Positions 40,923 to 51,901 of a stretch of 64,000 nt of DNA are shown here, one piece after another. The notes beneath the pieces are model-generated. The model worked only from the letters and a program-made list of their open reading frames with translations. It was not told where the DNA came from and ran no database searches. The stretch's first letter is position 1. Each line of letters starts with the position of its first letter. The stretch lies in assembly GCA_016708305.1 (NCBI GenBank), contig JADJGB010000008.1, forward strand, positions 186,001 to 250,000. Direction: 5' to 3'. A program made the position numbers and the translations under genes. The stretch is from Sphingobacteriales bacterium. GTDB lineage: Bacteria > Bacteroidota > Bacteroidia > Chitinophagales > Chitinophagaceae.

Positions 40923-43900
40923 TTAGAATGCTCTTTCCTCCAGATGGTCTGCAAGTTGTAACTTGTCCACTCCGTTTTTTAACCACTCGGGCATTGGCTT
41001 GCCTTTTAAGTAATGATCAAAAAACTCCATCATACGTACAGCGTAATCTTTTCGGTTTTCTAACTTGGATAAACCATGATTTTCTCCCTTATATTGTAAC
41101 ATCACCACCGATTTTTGAAGCCGCCTCAAAGCATTGTAATATTCTACTCCCTGAGTAAAATCGACAGCGCCATCTTTATCATTATGCAATAATAATAAAG
41201 GTGTTTTTACATTCTTTACATGATAAATTGGAGAGTTTCTAAGATAAGAATCCCAGTTTTCCCAGGGTGCCCCTCTGAAACGGCCTTGTGAAGATTCAAA
41301 AATTGACATATTGCCGCCTCCGCTGTTCCAGTAAATAAGGTTGTACATACTTACCATATCTGTAAGTGGCGCTCCTGCTGCGGCGGCTTTAAACATATTA
41401 GTTTGCGTAATCAGGAATGCTGTTTGATAGCCGCCCCAGCTATGTCCTGTAATGCCAATTTTTTCTGCATCAATCACTCCGGTTTTGATTGCCTCTTTAA
41501 CGGCAGGAACTACCGCCCACACGGCGCTCATTCCCGGATCATCAAGTTTATAAACGATATCGGGAATAAACACTGCATATCCATTTCCGGTGTACATGGT
41601 AGGATGCCAGCCTCCACCAGGGAATGAGGGATTTGCATAATTATGGGCTGTTTGCGATAGTTTTTCGTAATAATAAACCAGCGTAGGATATTTTTTTCCT
41701 TCCTGATAACCGGCCGGTAAAAATAAAGTGCCTTGAAGGAGTCTCCTTTTTCTGTTACATAATTCACAAGCTTTATTCCCGCACTCCACAAATATTTATT
41801 GTAATCGGGAGCATTTTTTGTTATCTGCACCGGATTGAGCAACTGATTGTTTGCAGCGTAATATTCAGTAGGTTTATTATTATTTTCCTTTGAAAAAACG
41901 AAAAGATCAGCGTTTTTCGACTTTAACAGACTGTTGATGGTTACATTATCCCAAATTAGTTTTTGCGTTCCGGCTTTCAAACCGCTGCTGCCGGGTTCTA
42001 TTCTTGCAATACCGGTTTTTTTATTCCATTCGCCATAAATTCTGAAATAATTAGGTTTTGAAAAATCAAAGCCCTTTTCTTCAGGGTCTAGCGTAAACCT
42101 GTTTTGATATCGGGTTTTTGTGGTTCGGCCATCTTTTGTAAGGTTAGAGGCACTTTTTCCGTTTGCGGCTATTTGCCAAATGTCCCAGCCATCGCTTATC
42201 AGTACATAACGACTGTCGTTGCTCCATCCCAGAAATCCGGTTAAAGGTTTGGTAACATTATGATCATCTTCTGTATCAACAAAGCTCACCGGCAGTTTTT
42301 CAGTAAGGTTGATTGATTTTTGAGAAGAAATATCATAAACGAAATAATTACCTTCTTCGCCATACACAAATTTTTCTCCATCTAGCGAAGCTTTGGGCCT
42401 GGATGAAAATGAAGGAGAATAAAATTTTTTCTTAAACAGTTTGCTGTCGCCGTTTTTAAGATTTACAATGTATATATCTGAATAAGACTGGCCGTTCAAA
42501 CCCTGCTCTAACTGATAGGCATCCACATCTTCGGCTAATGCAAATTTTTCTTTGGGGAAAATATTCAAAAAGCGTTTGGCGCTGTCATTCAATTGTGTGA
42601 AGTTTTTGGTACCGATGTCATACATTGTTATATAGGAAAAGTTTTTATCCTGTTGCTCCATTACCTGCTGCACACTTTGTAAACGTTTGTCTTTCCAGTG
42701 CCAGATGGTCATATCAGGTTTGGAGGCATCGTTTTTCTTTTCGGTTGTGGGTTGCGGCGTTTTCATTTTTGAGGTATCGGTTTTGGCCAAAATCCTCTTC
42801 AGGTCTTCGATGGATTTAATACTGGTGTCTGCTTTTATTTTTTCAAGCGTTAAGGCCACCGTATCTTTTGAAGGCGCTGTTATTTTATTCTTTATGGCCG
42901 TATCTGCCGCCAGTCCCTTTTTTACGGCTTCAAGCGTATTTATGCCAAAGAAAACACGGGTCATATCTTCAGACCAAATAGGAGTCCTTTCTCCGCTGAT
43001 TGTCATCTTAGCGGGAAAATGTGCAGAGTCTTTTACAGGGTCGTAGCTGAAAATTTCTGGTTTGGTCGAAATATTTTTAACAGCAATCACTGCTCCTTTA
43101 TCCTTTTTAAACTTTTCGTCCTTAGTCATTTTTAAGGCAGTAAGGGCATCTTTGTCTTTTTTCCAGTTGAGCGATTTATAAGTGGTTTTATCATTATCCA
43201 AAATAACTGTTTGTTGATTTTTCAAATTAAAAACATAAAGTCCGTTTGCAATTTTATTGGCGGCATCCACAGCGTAGGCAAGTAGGTCTCCCTGTGTATT
43301 GAAATCAAATTCGCCCACATTCCCAATATTAATTATTTTTCCGCTTTCCAACTCCAGTACAACTAAATCAAAGGAAGCTGTTCTGGTTGCCATAGAACCG
43401 GCTTGACCGGCAATTGCCGGAACAGCTCCTCCTCTATCTGGCGAAATTGTAAATGCCAGATAGGTTGACTGCTTATTATTTAGTTTAAAACTACCCGCTT
43501 TTTCAAATTCGGTTTTTTTATCTTTAAGTAGATCAATCAGGTACAGCTTATCGCTGCCTCTGGGAGCCATTGGGTTTTTCATGGCTGCCTGCATTTCTTT
43601 ATACTTTGGACCTTCTTTATACACTAGCCATCGGCCATTTTCCGAAAATTGAAACGAAGGCATGGAAGTGCCGCCAATGGGATACTTTTTTACAACCGTA
43701 TCTTTTATTTTTTGAACAATCAATTCTCCATCGCCTTCTACAGTAAGCATGGGATAGGCGAACCATTTGCCGTCAGCCGAAATTTTTACGTTCATGGACT
43801 GCATTGACTTCCAGTTGGAGACATCTTTCCAGCTTATCATTTTTGCAGAAGTGTCATTGGCCGACTTTTGTGCATGCAGATTTATTGAAAAAAGAAAAAT

Positions 43901-43927
43901 CATTCCAAATAACAAGCTCTTGTTCAT
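40923..43927 (-). CDS. S9-family prolyl oligopeptidase-like peptidase, exported (frame broken once)
   Basis: A signal peptide (MNKSLLFGMIFLFSINLHAQ) is followed by a long beta-propeller and a C-terminal alpha/beta hydrolase. The catalytic Ser is in GITGHSWGGYQTAFL, the Asp in LLHNDKDGAVDF and the His in KGENHGLSK. The frame shifts near 41737: VTEKGDS joins LQGTLFLPAGYQEGKKYPTLVY after one added base. The total is ~1000 aa, at the long end for S9 enzymes. It should cleave peptides in the periplasm. It is convergent with the small SQR-linked gene. Confidence 0.86.
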
Positions 43928-44055
43928 ATAAATTACAATTTATTTTGATGGCCGTGAAGGTATGACTATTTAAAATGTTTTTAATGTCTCTTATCAATTT
44001 ATTTGGCCGCTCCAAAAATTGTACTAAATCGAATCAGTTTCCCTAATTTTATTCC

Positions 44056-45380
44056 ATGATTGAAGGTATCACACAAACTGCATCCAAAAGGGTGATTAAT
44101 GGATGGGCAATGTACGATTGGGCAAACTCTGTTTATAATCTCGTTATTACCACTACTTTTTTCCCCATATACTTTTTGGCAGTTACCAATGGAAATGGCA
44201 CACATGAGGTAAGTTTTCTGGGGCGCAAATTTGTAAACTCTTCATTATATGATTATATTTTAGCGGTAGCCTATCTTATCATCGCACTTTCTTATCCTAT
44301 CCTTACTTCCATTGCAGATACAGGGCAATAAGAAAAATTTTATTCGTTTTTTTTTGTTATATGGGCGCTCTTGGGAGCAGTTCACTGTTCTTTTTTAAAT
44401 CGGATACATTAGGTTTTGGTATAGTTGGATTTATGTTAGCCGCTATGGGTTTTGTAGGCAGCCTTGTATTTTACAATGCATTTCTGCCCGAAATTGCTGC
44501 ACCTGAAGATAGGGATAGAATTAGTGCCAGAGGTTTTTCCTTTGGTTACATCGGCAGTGTCATTATGCAAATGGTAGGCTTTGCTTTGGTAGTATTTATG
44601 GCGGATCAGGGGCTGGCTACCCGCATTACCTTTCTATTGGTTGGAATCTGGTGGTTTGGCTTTGCCCAAATAACCTTTGCCCGGCTGCCCCATGCAGAAG
44701 TAAAAGTAAAGGCAAAAGGCAATATCTTTAAAGACGGCTTTGCCGAAATCAATAAAGTTTATAATCAGGTAACACATTTACCTGTATTGAAGCGGTTTTT
44801 AAGAGGCTTCTTTTTTTATAGCATGGGTGTGCAAACGGTGATGCTGGCAGCAACTATTTTTGGCAGCAAACTGCTGAAACTGCCCGATACCAAATTGATA
44901 ATTACGGTAGTCATTATTCAATTGGTGGCCATACTGGGTGCCTGGGGTATGTCGCGGCTGTCTGCTATATTCGGAAATTTAAAAGTTTTGTTAGGGGTTA
45001 TTATATTTTGGATATGTATCTGCCTGTTGGCTTTTTATACAGCAGGCATTGTAGAGAATGGCTACAGCGCCGAGTACTATTTTTATGGATTAGCAGCGCT
45101 GGTGGGCCTGGTAATGGGAGGGATTCAATCATTAAGCCGATCCACCTACTCTAAGTTGATGCCCGAAACTAAAGATACTGCATCTTTTTTCAGTTATTAT
45201 GATTTTACCGAAAAAGTGGCCATTGTAATCGGAATTTTTACATTTGGTTATATTGAGGAAATTACAGGCAGTATGAAAAACTCCATATTATCTTTAATCA
45301 TATTCTTTGCCATAGGTTTCTTCTGGTTGTTTACAGCATTGCAAAAACAAGGAAAATTGAAATTAGTCACTGAATCGTAA
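44056..45380 (+). CDS. UMF1-type MFS transporter (frame broken near residue 90)
   Basis: MFS permease related to yeast Atg22/UMF1. It begins MIEGITQTASKRVINGWAMYDWANSVYNLVITT, where the MYDWANS motif is typical. About 12 membrane segments follow, with GGIQSLSRSTYSKLMPE in the C-terminal half. The frame is broken around 44325-44355: expected IADxRGNKKNFIRFFCYMGALG is recovered by changes near 44326 and at a T9 run (44347-44355). Full length would be ~440 aa. The MBL gene follows by 5 nt, so the two are likely co-transcribed. The substrate is unknown. Confidence 0.78.
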
Positions 45381-45385
45381 AAATT

Positions 45386-46246
45386 ATGAACCTTTATAGT
45401 ATTAATTGCGGGTATTTTAAATTAGATGGAGGCGCAATGTTTGGTGTGGTTCCCAAAAGCATCTGGAACAAACTGAACGCTGCCGATGAAAATAATATGT
45501 GCAGTTGGGCATTGCGCAATTTGTTGGTAGAGGCGGGCAATAAACTCATTCTTATTGATTGTGGCATGGGTAACAAACAAAGTGAAAAATTTTTTGGCCA
45601 TTATTATCTTCATGGCGACGATAATTTGGACAAAAGCCTCGCTGCTTATGGGTTTCATCGGGATGATATTACCGACGTGTTTTTGACACATCTGCATTTT
45701 GACCACTGCGGTGGCGCTATTGAGCGGGATGGAGAAAAACTGGTTCCTGCTTTTAAAAAAGCTATTTACTGGAGCAATGAAGACCACTGGAAATGGGCTA
45801 CCGAACCCAATGCCAGATAAAAGTCCAGTTTTCTGAAGGAAAAGATTTTGCCCATTGAATCAAGCGGCCAATTAATGTTTGTAGAAAACAAAATGGCGCA
45901 AACAGGAAAATTGGAAACGGCTTCGTTTTTGACCGACTTTGATATAAGATTTGCAAACGGCCATACGAATGCCATGATGTTGCCACAAATAAAATATAAG
46001 GGAAAAACTGTTGTGTATATGGCCGATTTATTGCCATCCTTTGCTCATATCCCCTTGCCCTATGTGATGGGGTACGATACACGACCATTAATCACAATGA
46101 CGGAAAAAGAACAATTTTTAAACGAGGCTTTGGAAAATGATTACATTCTGTTTTTTGAGCATGACGCTGCCCACGAGTGTTGTACACTTCAACAAACCGA
46201 AAAAGGAATCAGGCCAAAGGAATTTTTTAAATTGAGTGCAATTTAA
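45386..46246 (+). CDS. Metallo-beta-lactamase-fold hydrolase with in-frame stop
   Basis: The metal-binding motif THLHFDHCGG lies at about residue 100. Other MBL elements are LIDCGMGNK and, downstream, LLPSFAHIP and FFEHDAAH. TAA at 45818-45820 interrupts the same frame after NAR, and the frame then continues KSSFLKEKILPIES to 46246, giving 286 codons. A G-to-T change in a GAA codon would explain the stop. The general fold is certain; the substrate (lactone, ester or other) is not. Confidence 0.8.
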
Positions 46247-47073
46247 TACTTCTTTATCAGGGCGCTCATTGGACTTTTTAAACCCTTAAAACTTGTCATA
46301 TCAATTCTCACTTTTCCTACAATGATGGGGCTTTCTATCCTAACCGGCATACGGTTATTATCGTCAGTTACCCACACGGTCATTTTTTCGCCGCCTTCAA
46401 AAATGGTGCCCTTGATGGTTAGTGGTTTAAAAACAATCGTTTTAAACTTTCCATATTTAGTGCTGATGGTTTCTTTTCCTACATAACGGACATACATTTG
46501 GAATATCTCATTATCCAAAAACAAATTAATCGGTACTCTGTCATTTATGCGCAGTTTATTAAAATCAATATTACGTGCATAAAAAACGGCGCTCATCACA
46601 TCATGCACACAGGTTGGCACTTTGTAAACGCCCTCATTGGTGATAGCCGTATTTGCCGATTTGTTAAAATTGACATTTTCATATTTTTTATAACCGCCTT
46701 CATTCACATTTCTTACAAACTTTAACGGCTGCATGGTTTCTACATCCATATAGGTTTCATAAACGTCTTTTGCTTTATATGCCCATTCATAAGAAGGCAA
46801 AGTGCGTCCTTCGCCAACAATATGGTAAACGCTTCTGCCATTTAGCTTTTCAAGTGTGGTGGTAAAAGAACCTGCTCCGGCCGATAAGTTCAGAAAATTT
46901 CCGGGCACAGTATAAAACACAGTGAATCCCACCTTTTCTCCCGGCTGAAAGCTGGTATTTTCAATATAGCAACTTGCTGTTGCAGCCGATTGGTTATTGT
47001 TGAAAGAAATATCCTTTTTCCCCGATATCATCAGGAAAACAAAGGGAATGATTACTAACTTAAATGTCTTCAT
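46243..47073 (-). CDS. DUF3108-domain protein, exported
   Basis: A 276-aa protein with a hydrophobic N-terminus (MKTFKLVIIPFVFLMIS). The body FQPGEKVGFTVFYTVPGNFLNLSAG and KMTVWVTDDNNRMPVRIESPI is typical of DUF3108 beta-rich envelope proteins. It overlaps the end of the upstream flippase-like gene by 14 nt, so the two are translated from one transcript. The function is unknown. Confidence 0.72.
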   Translation of the reverse strand: MKTFKLVIIPFVFLMISGKKDISFNNNQSAATASCYIENTSFQPGEKVGFTVFYTVPGNFLNLSAGAGSFTTTLEKLNGRSVYHIVGEGRTLPSYEWAYKAKDVYETYMDVETMQPLKFVRNVNEGGYKKYENVNFNKSANTAITNEGVYKVPTCVHDVMSAVFYARNIDFNKLRINDRVPINLFLDNEIFQMYVRYVGKETISTKYGKFKTIVFKPLTIKGTIFEGGEKMTVWVTDDNNRMPVRIESPIIVGKVRIDMTSFKGLKSPMSALIKKY

Positions 47074-48061
47074 ATTTATTTTTTAAAATTCTTCTGATAC
47101 CTAGGATTAGCCAACTGCCTATTATAGCCGGTATCACAAGGTTTATTATCCATACGCCGAGTGTTGTCAGACTAATTCCCAAATGGTTAGTGTTAAATAA
47201 CCCCAGCAATTTTAAATTAATTTCGTTTTTTAAGGTGAGGTCGGTAAAAAGCGCAATAGTTGGTATGATGGCCATCAATAAAAACATTGCACCCACAGAA
47301 ACCCAAACCTCGCCAAAACCCGTTACTACACCAAAAAACTGCAATAACAAATAGTATTGCAATATAAATATAAAATATCTACCTACTGATAATGATAAAA
47401 ATCTTAACAATATAGTTGCATTATACTGCTCCAACGCCTCAAATACCCATGAAAACTTCTGAAATGCGGGCATAGTATTAATTATTTTTACTAACCAGGC
47501 AATTCTGAAATAAAACAGCAAAAATATAAGCAAAACAGCAAAAATACCCCAAAAAACTGATCTTATCCATACAACCGAAAGTAATCCGGCCTTTGCAATA
47601 GGCTCCCGCAAAAAATATAGCGCTATGAAACCCATAAACATAGTGGTAATCAACTGGCTCATACTGCAAACAATGGTTAGGGAGGCTGCTTTAATACGTT
47701 TTCCTTCTTCTACATACAATACCCTTCCAAAATACTCCCCAATTCGGTTGGGCGTGGTCATTGAGAATGAAACTCCCGATAAAACGGCCTTATACGCTGT
47801 GAGAAATCCTATTTTTTGTATTCCTTTAATAGCTAACTGCCACTTATATGCCTCTAAACCCCAATGAATAAACATTAATAAAAAAGTGGCGACCAGTAAA
47901 AAAACTGATGGACTGGAAAACGCTTCCTTTATGAATTGCCACGACTCCCTAAGCCCTGTTTGTGATTGGATTTGGTTATGTATAGACCAACTTAGCCAAA
48001 CAAATAAAACAGGCCCTAAAAAATAGTTGATGAATATTTTTATATTTTTGGGAACCATCAT
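47060..48061 (-). CDS. Lysylphosphatidylglycerol synthase TM-region (flippase-like) membrane protein
   Basis: A 333-aa protein with about eight membrane segments. MTTPNRIGEYFGRVLYVE is a hallmark of the AglD/MprF-transmembrane family, and LMAIIPTIALFTDLTLKNE follows near the C-terminus. No catalytic aminoacyl domain is present, so it is likely a lipid translocase or unknown transporter. It is divergent from ruvC, with a 26-nt gap. Confidence 0.75.
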   Translation of the reverse strand: MMVPKNIKIFINYFLGPVLFVWLSWSIHNQIQSQTGLRESWQFIKEAFSSPSVFLLVATFLLMFIHWGLEAYKWQLAIKGIQKIGFLTAYKAVLSGVSFSMTTPNRIGEYFGRVLYVEEGKRIKAASLTIVCSMSQLITTMFMGFIALYFLREPIAKAGLLSVVWIRSVFWGIFAVLLIFLLFYFRIAWLVKIINTMPAFQKFSWVFEALEQYNATILLRFLSLSVGRYFIFILQYYLLLQFFGVVTGFGEVWVSVGAMFLLMAIIPTIALFTDLTLKNEINLKLLGLFNTNHLGISLTTLGVWIINLVIPAIIGSWLILGIRRILKNKYEDI

Positions 48062-48087
48062 GAATTAAAACGGTAAATATATAAATC

Positions 48088-48648
48088 TTGCAAAGATCAG
48101 GTAAAATAATTTTAGGCATTGACCCCGGCACATTAATAATGGGCTATAGCGTTATTGAATGTACCGGGAAAAAGGTGCATTTGCACGAAATGCGTTCTCT
48201 GAAACTTAATAGCCGCATCGAAGGTTATGAAAGACTGCACCTGATTTACCAGAAAGTAACGGAAATCATCAAAGAGTTTCAACCTCAGGAATTTGCCATT
48301 GAAGCGCCCTTTTTTGGTAAAAATGTACAAAGTATGCTCAAATTAGGTCGTGCACAAGGGGTAGCTATTGCTGCTGCCATGCAAAGCCACTTGCCCATTA
48401 CCGAATATTCTCCACGAAAAGTAAAACAAGACATTACCGGAAATGGCAATGCTGCAAAAGAACAGGTGTGGGCAATGCTGCAACAAATATTGTCACTTAA
48501 AGAAATGCCTGACTACTATGATGCCACCGATGCACTGGCAGTAGCCATGTGCCATCATTATCAGATACACGCTCCTGTACAAAAAAGCGGCACACTAAAA
48601 GGATGGGATGATTTTTTGAAAAAAAACCCTTCGAGAATCATCAAATAA
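48088..48648 (+). CDS. ruvC: Holliday junction resolvase RuvC
   Basis: A 186-aa RNase-H-fold endonuclease that cuts Holliday junctions with RuvAB. Acidic catalytic residues are in LGIDPGT (Asp at about 11), FAIEAPFFGKN (Glu at about 70) and DATDALAVAMCHH (two Asp at about 146-149). The start is TTG at 48088; no in-frame ATG is closer. The product length is normal. Confidence 0.92.
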   Translation: MQRSGKIILGIDPGTLIMGYSVIECTGKKVHLHEMRSLKLNSRIEGYERLHLIYQKVTEIIKEFQPQEFAIEAPFFGKNVQSMLKLGRAQGVAIAAAMQSHLPITEYSPRKVKQDITGNGNAAKEQVWAMLQQILSLKEMPDYYDATDALAVAMCHHYQIHAPVQKSGTLKGWDDFLKKNPSRIIK

Positions 48649-49033
48649 GAGGCAAGAAAAATAATTTTTCTCACCTAAACCTGCCGAACTTCCCCGCCGT
48701 CATTTCATCCTCCCCCACCGTCATTCTCGCAGCGAAGCGGAGAAATCTCATTGGTCAGGAAACGAGGAGATTCTTCACTCCGCTACGCTTCGTTGAGATG
48801 ACGAGAAAAAGGAATTCCGTTAGAAGTGACCAAATGAACAATTATTCTCTTAACGCAATTTTTTTTGGGCCGTCCAAACGGGACAACCGAACTGTGGTTA
48901 ATGTTTATTTTTCCGGGCAAAGATGGTTGGACAATCCTTTTTATGCTGTTGGCAATAAATAATATTTTCGCAAAATCCTTAAATTTCACCAAAACCAAAC
49001 TCTTTTATTACTTTCGGGAAAAATAGCAATTAG
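48649..49033. other. Intergenic region with REP-like inverted repeat; no gene seen
   Basis: 385 nt between ruvC and the MmeI-like gene. It includes the inverted repeat at 48719-48803. The rest (48804-49033) has no credible coding sequence. Confidence 0.5.
48719..48803. repeat. REP-like imperfect inverted repeat
   Basis: The left arm 48719-48749 (CGTCATTCTCGCAGCGAAGC...) pairs imperfectly with the right arm 48767-48803 (...CTTCGTTGAGATGACG). The GTCATTCTC/GAGATGACG style with AGCGAAGCG resembles dispersed repeats seen near genes in many bacteria. It would fold as a ~85-nt hairpin in RNA. An extra CCGTCATT precedes it at 48697. Confidence 0.6.
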
Positions 49034-51823
49034 ATGCCGTTTAGCTGGAACGAAATAAAAGCCCGTGCGCTTGTCTTTAGCAAAGAATGGCAGCATGCCG
49101 AAAGGGAAACGGCTGATGCCAAACCTTTTTTGATTGATTTTCTCAACATCTTTGGCATTACGCAGAAACGTGTGGCCACCTTTGAACACAAGGTGAAAAA
49201 ACTGAATGATGCTGATGGCTATATTGATATGCTTTGGAAAGGCATGGTTCTTATTGAGATGAAAAGCCGTGGTAAAGACTTAGACAAGGCATACCGGCAG
49301 GCCAAGGATTATTGCCACGGGCTGAAGCAATACGAATTGCCCAAACTCATTATTGTATCGGACTTTGAACGCTTTCAAGTATTTGATGAAGCAGTGACGC
49401 AAACCAATTTTACACTTTCAGAATTAGTAAAGAACGTGCATGTCTTTGGAACCATTGCGGGTTATGAAAAAAGAGTTTTCAAAGAACAAGACCCCGTAAA
49501 CATAAAGGCTGCCGAACTGATGGGTAAGCTGCACGATCAATTGAAAACCATTGGCTACACAGGTCATGCACTGGAGCTTTACCTTGTACGGCTCCTGTTT
49601 TGCCTTTTTGCAGACGATACCGGTATTTTTGAAAAAGACATTTTTCATCAGTATATCTTACAAAACACAAGGGAAGACGGAAGCGACCTGGCTGCCCATA
49701 TTGCACAAATTTTTCAAACACTGAACACAGCCGAAGACCAAAGGCTAAAAGCATTGGATGAAGCATTAACCGAATTTCCTTACATTAACGGAAAGCTGTT
49801 TGAAGAAGTACTACCGGTGGCTGCTTTTAACAGCGCTATGCGAAAAGCCCTGCTCGACTGCTGCGAGCTGGACTGGGGAAAAATTTCTCCAGCCATTTTC
49901 GGCTCGCTGTTTCAAAGTGTAATGGATGAAAAGGCGAGGCGAAACCTCGGCGCACACTACACCAGCGAAAAGAATATCATGAAGCTCATCAAGCCGCTTT
50001 TCCTTGATGAACTGCGTAAAGAATTTGAATCGGCAGCTAAGGATAAAAACAAACTCAAAAGGCTGCAAAGCAAAATCAGTAAGCTGCGCTTTCTGGATCC
50101 TGCCTGTGGTTGCGGTAATTTTTTAATCATTGCCTATCGGGAGCTGCGGCTGCTGGAGTTAGACATCGTGTCCAAGTTGCTGAAAGAAACGAAACTACAG
50201 GTGTCCAACATCAACGATTATTTTCTGGTGGATGTAGATCAATTTTACGGCATTGAGTATGAGGAGTTTCCATCACAAATAGCCCAGGTAGCCCTCTGGC
50301 TGATGGACCATCAGATGAACGCCTTGGCAGGGCTGCAGTTTGGCGAATATTATGTGAGAATACCTTTGAAAAAATCGGCTACCATCGTTTGCGGCAATGC
50401 ACTGCGCACAGATTGGCAAAGCCTGATACAACCCTATCCTTGGGAGAAACACGAAACTAGGTTTCATTATATTTTGGGAAACCCGCCGTTTATAGGTAGC
50501 AAATATCAAAATGACTCTCAAAAAGAAGATATGAAAAGGCTTTTCTTGAATGTTAATGGTTCGGGTGTTTTAGACTATGTTGCCGCCTGGTACTTAAAAG
50601 CTGCTAAATATCTGCAACAATATCAATCGGAAGAAAAAGATATGCCCAAAACCAAGAGCGCTTTTGTAAGCACTAACTCAATATCTCAGGGCGAGCAGGT
50701 GGGCGTTTTGTGGAATGAATTGTTTAACGCCTACAAAATAAAAATCCATTTTGCACACCGCACTTTTAAATGGGGCAATGAAGCAAAAGGAAATGCTGCC
50801 GTACATGTGGTAATCATTGGATTTTCAAATTTTGATGTTTCTGAAAAATACATATATGAATATGAAGATATTAAAGGGGAGCCACATGAATCGTCTGTAA
50901 AAAATATCAACCCCTATTTAATTGAAGGAAGAGATATTTTAATAAAAAGCAGAACAAAGCCTATTTGTGATTGTCCTGAAATTATAAAGGGAAGTGAAAC
51001 AACGGATGATGGACATTTATTGCTTTCTATTGAGGAAAAAGATTTTTTATTAGAAAATTATCCGAATTCAGATAAATTTATAAGACCCTTTATTGGAGGA
51101 GGAGATTTTATAAATGGTAAAACAAGATGGTGCCTTTGGTTAAAAGATGTTCACCCAAATGATTTCAGAAAAATTCCTCTTGTAATAGAAAAAGTCGAAA
51201 AGGTCAGTAAGTTTCGTATTAATAGCCTAAAAAAAAGGACAAACAAATGGGCTGAATTTCCAACTCTTTTTTCGGAAGACAGACAACCTGATTCAGAATA
51301 CCTGTTATTCCCAAAGGTATCTTCTGAAAGACGTAAATATATTCCTTTAGCATTTCTTCCACCAACATATATTGTTAATAACACCGCTTCTTATATGCCA
51401 AATGCCACACACTATTCGTTTGGTATTCTACAAAGCATTATGCACATGTCTTGGATGAGATATGTATGTGGAAGATTAGAAAGCAGATATATTTATTCAA
51501 ACACTATCGTTTACAACAACTTCCCCTGGCCTGAAAACCCAACCGAAAAACAAAAAGATACTGTGGAAAAAGCAGCGCAATGGGTATTGGACACCCGTGC
51601 CACATACCAAAACCCAAAAGAAGGTAAAGCAGCCAGCCTTGCCGACCTGTACGACCCGCACACCATGCCGCCCGATTTGGTAAAGGCGCATCAGGCTTTG
51701 GACAAAGCGGTTGACCAATGTTATCGTCAGCAACCCTTTGCCAACGAAACCAAACGAATTGTATTTCTCTTTGAACTTTATGATAAATACACGGCGGGTA
51801 TTTTTGCAGGGCAAAAAAAGTGA
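49034..51823 (+). CDS. MmeI-like type IIL/IIG restriction-modification enzyme
   Basis: A 929-aa single-chain enzyme that should both methylate adenine and cut DNA. The N-terminal nuclease motif D-x9-E-x-K is intact at D65, E75 and K77 (IDMLWKGMVLIEMK). A helical spacer leads to the methyltransferase, with motif I FLDPACGCGNFL near residue 355 and motif IV GNPPFIGS near 480. The last ~350 residues form the target-recognition and C-terminal regions. In MmeI-type systems one-strand methylation protects the host, so no separate methyltransferase is needed. It stands alone, between the REP-like repeat and IS66 debris, which fits a defence gene gained by transfer. Confidence 0.85.
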   Translation: MPFSWNEIKARALVFSKEWQHAERETADAKPFLIDFLNIFGITQKRVATFEHKVKKLNDADGYIDMLWKGMVLIEMKSRGKDLDKAYRQAKDYCHGLKQYELPKLIIVSDFERFQVFDEAVTQTNFTLSELVKNVHVFGTIAGYEKRVFKEQDPVNIKAAELMGKLHDQLKTIGYTGHALELYLVRLLFCLFADDTGIFEKDIFHQYILQNTREDGSDLAAHIAQIFQTLNTAEDQRLKALDEALTEFPYINGKLFEEVLPVAAFNSAMRKALLDCCELDWGKISPAIFGSLFQSVMDEKARRNLGAHYTSEKNIMKLIKPLFLDELRKEFESAAKDKNKLKRLQSKISKLRFLDPACGCGNFLIIAYRELRLLELDIVSKLLKETKLQVSNINDYFLVDVDQFYGIEYEEFPSQIAQVALWLMDHQMNALAGLQFGEYYVRIPLKKSATIVCGNALRTDWQSLIQPYPWEKHETRFHYILGNPPFIGSKYQNDSQKEDMKRLFLNVNGSGVLDYVAAWYLKAAKYLQQYQSEEKDMPKTKSAFVSTNSISQGEQVGVLWNELFNAYKIKIHFAHRTFKWGNEAKGNAAVHVVIIGFSNFDVSEKYIYEYEDIKGEPHESSVKNINPYLIEGRDILIKSRTKPICDCPEIIKGSETTDDGHLLLSIEEKDFLLENYPNSDKFIRPFIGGGDFINGKTRWCLWLKDVHPNDFRKIPLVIEKVEKVSKFRINSLKKRTNKWAEFPTLFSEDRQPDSEYLLFPKVSSERRKYIPLAFLPPTYIVNNTASYMPNATHYSFGILQSIMHMSWMRYVCGRLESRYIYSNTIVYNNFPWPENPTEKQKDTVEKAAQWVLDTRATYQNPKEGKAASLADLYDPHTMPPDLVKAHQALDKAVDQCYRQQPFANETKRIVFLFELYDKYTAGIFAGQKK

Positions 51824-51901
51824 TGAATCAATACAGAGGGCTAATACAAGATACCTAATTGGGTAAATAAGCTGTTTTTTCTATAAAATTGCCAAAAGCA
51901 T

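Noticed and set aside
40841..41158. Plus-strand ORF over the end of the S9 peptidase
   Set aside because: It is antisense to the conserved S9 C-terminus; the real short gene here is 40741-40893.
48783..48998. Minus-strand ORF of 71 aa before the MmeI-like gene
   Set aside because: No recognisable domain, and it overlaps the REP-like repeat arm.
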